In this document: in pieces, positions 62,345 to 64,000 of the stretch
Layout: each line of letters begins with the position of its first letter
How positions within the stretch are numbered: position 1 is the first letter of the stretch
Source: Begonia masoniana
Lineage: Eukaryota; Streptophyta; Magnoliopsida; Cucurbitales; Begoniaceae
Direction: 5' to 3'
Length of the DNA stretch: 64,000 bases
Assembly: GCA_022432975.1 (NCBI GenBank)
Contig: CM039512.1
Coordinates: forward strand, 33,725,730 to 33,789,729
Program-made: the position numbers and the translations under genes
Notes under the pieces: generated by a model
Told to the model about the DNA's origin: nothing
What the model saw: only the letters and a program-made list of their open reading frames with translations
Databases searched by the model: none

Positions 62345-64000
62345 TGTAACACCCGAGAATTTTTCCTCAGTTTAATTAACCTAAAGAATTTGGAGAGAAA
62401 ATAATAAAAAAAAGGTAAAGTAATTAAAAGTGAATAAATTGGTTGAACTAAAATGTTTATTAAATTAGTTTCGTGAAATTAAACCGTGAGTTATCATTTA
62501 AGAACGAGATTTAGCGAAAGTCGAAATGGTTGGAAACACGGGAGGGCAAAACGGTAAGTGATGATTTAATAATGTTTTAATAGGAATTGTTATTATAATT
62601 ATTATTATTAATAAGTAAAAAAAACAGAATGGCTCGAAGCCATTCTGTTGTTCTTGTTCGAGCGCCTGAGCCCGAAGCGCAGAACGGCGAGGGAGAAACG
62701 CCGGCGAGCGATCGACGGCCGTTCACCGTCGATTTTCGTAGTTTTTCGGCAAGACGTCGGCGACGAGCAGGCTCCGGCCCATCTCCGCGCACGAACCGAC
62801 GGTAAGACCCTAGTTTCTCCCTGTTTTCGGTTCGGTTTAGGTCGTGGGTGACGAGCTCGATTGAGCTCCGATCACCGGCCGATTTTGGGTGTTTCCGGCG
62901 TGGGTTTGCCGACCCTTGAACCGGCGATGGCCATTGATCCCTGAGGTGCTCAATTTGAGCGAAAATCAGTGAATCCTGAATTGGGGGATTTCAGGGTTTT
63001 GCTTGATGCCTCGGTTTTTTTTATTAGTTTATGTTAATTAGGTATGAGGAGGATAGATTGGTGAAGAAATTGGTGTGAATTGATGAAGAAATCGAAATGG
63101 GAAAATTTCCCGGGTTAGGGCAGTTTGGGTTTTGCTGCATTTGACCTAGCTACGGTCGATTGTTTTAAAATTTCTTTTGGCAGGTTAAAATAGGTTATTA
63201 GAGGAGTACGTGGCCGCTGGAATCGTTCGATTCTGATAACCGACGCGAAAGTTATGCGCGTTCGAAGTTTCGTGTCGATTTTACCAAACCCGAATTAGTG
63301 GCCCGTTTAGTTAAGTTTTAGTTGGATTAGGTTAGAAATAGTAGTTTGAGAGTAAATTGGTCAATATGGGCTTAATTGTAATGAAGTTTGAATATTTGTC
63401 GTAGGTCGAGCCGTAGGCGGGCAGGTAACCGAGTAGCCCCAGCGAGTTACAGAAGACAGGTAAGTTCTCGTGATTCTTTTTCGGCCGATTGGCCTACACT
63501 GTACATCGACGTCGTTTCGAGGAGTTTGGAGACGCACTAGTTTATATTCCTTTGGTTGGGTAGTTAGGTTTAGTTGTTTTGTAGATTATGTTTTACAGTC
63601 TTGATGGTATGTATATTGAGTGTTTAAATTCTGTTATGAACTGTCCATGCATCACGTGTTTTAAAGAAAGAGCATGAAAATGAATTTCCGCACGATGTTT
63701 TAAAATGGCGATGTGGCTTGGAGAGGGGCTTGACCTATTGTGGAGGCACGCAGGGGCTTGTCACAATACCACATCTATTATGTACTCGCAATGTGGCCTG
63801 AAGAGGGGCTTGACCTATTGTGGAGGCACGCAGGGGCTTGTCACAATACCACATTTATTATGCACTCATATGTATGGTCATGCGAGATGGGGCTCAGGCA
63901 CGGCTGTACGTGTTGTAAGCGTGTACCCCCCTCTTCTAGTTGGGAAGAGTAGTCCGACCGCTGGATGTGCTCTCTCCGGTTAGGAGGCTGAGATCTCGGT
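62345..64000 (+). mobile_element. Element F 3' LTR (runs off the window)
   Basis: It starts TGTAACACCCGAG and reaches the window end after 1656 of about 2432 bp. It contains the 382-bp start missing from the 5' LTR. Leader module: donor GT 62803, acceptor end 63404, mini-exon 63405-63459, donor GT 63460, hairpin GGCC-GATT-GGCC at 63483-63494. The 80-bp pair is at 63711-63870. Confidence 0.94.
62625..62647. other. Perfect 10-bp hairpin in F LTR
   Basis: CAGAATGGCT, a CGA loop, then AGCCATTCTG. It lies just after an A-rich TATTAATAAG stretch where the LTR promoter would be expected, so it may be at the 5' end of the transcript or be a protein site. Confidence 0.85.

Overview
This window is plant nuclear repeat DNA, probably from a flowering plant. 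It holds no host gene that I can recognise. It is almost entirely nested LTR retrotransposons. Most belong to one kind of Ty3/Gypsy element, with features of the Tekay/Del chromovirus clade: LTRs of about 2.4-2.8 kb starting TGTAACACC, an initiator-Met primer site TGGTATCAGAGC, a single gag-pol frame, and a GPY/F plus chromodomain-like integrase tail. I name the families A (plus strand), B, C and E (minus strand), and F (plus strand, non-coding). There is also an older small element D with a tRNA-Asp-type primer site, a decayed Mutator-like (MULE) transposase, and a scrap of a Ty1/Copia element.

Layout. 1-22056: three A internal regions head to tail, sharing LTRs (int1-LTR1-int2-LTR2-int3-LTR3). 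Copy 3 (14817-19226) is a complete open gag-pol. Copy 1 is almost identical but has one single-base frameshift. Copy 2 has stops and an indel-rich stretch. 22057-24566: unassigned DNA with a MULE remnant. About 24567-52016: element D, interrupted by a solo LTR C (24739-27183, target duplication CCTTT) and by element B (27747 to 51479, target duplication GGCTT), and cut at its 3' LTR by element E (52017-56696). 56697-64000: element F, with a truncated 5' LTR, a 3.6-kb internal region without genes, and a 3' LTR that runs off the window.

Assembly. The GGCTT duplication shows that 27747 and 51479 are the two outer ends of one B insertion. Between them the assembly holds a second copy of B and of its left flank, joined by a 100-N gap (38046-38145) and an error-ridden stretch (38146-45545) that is a noisy copy of about 25330-31868. 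I read this as a false duplication with an unpolished gap fill. A similar noisy patch sits at about 9650-12150 in A copy 2.

Most interesting signal. All five chromovirus LTR families, though widely diverged, carry the same predicted leader layout inside the LTR. It consists of a 5' splice-site-like motif, an intron of about 210-600 nt, a 45-55 nt mini-exon without ATG, and a strong donor (consensus CAG|GTAAGT) followed 20-24 nt later by a GGCC-type hairpin. Where the internal region survives (A, B, F), an acceptor (TAG|G) lies 10-15 nt before the gag start. In family A, splicing this way would make the gag ATG the first AUG, and would remove the LTR minisatellites and the primer site from the coding mRNA. 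I know of no published description of this arrangement, but I could not search for one.
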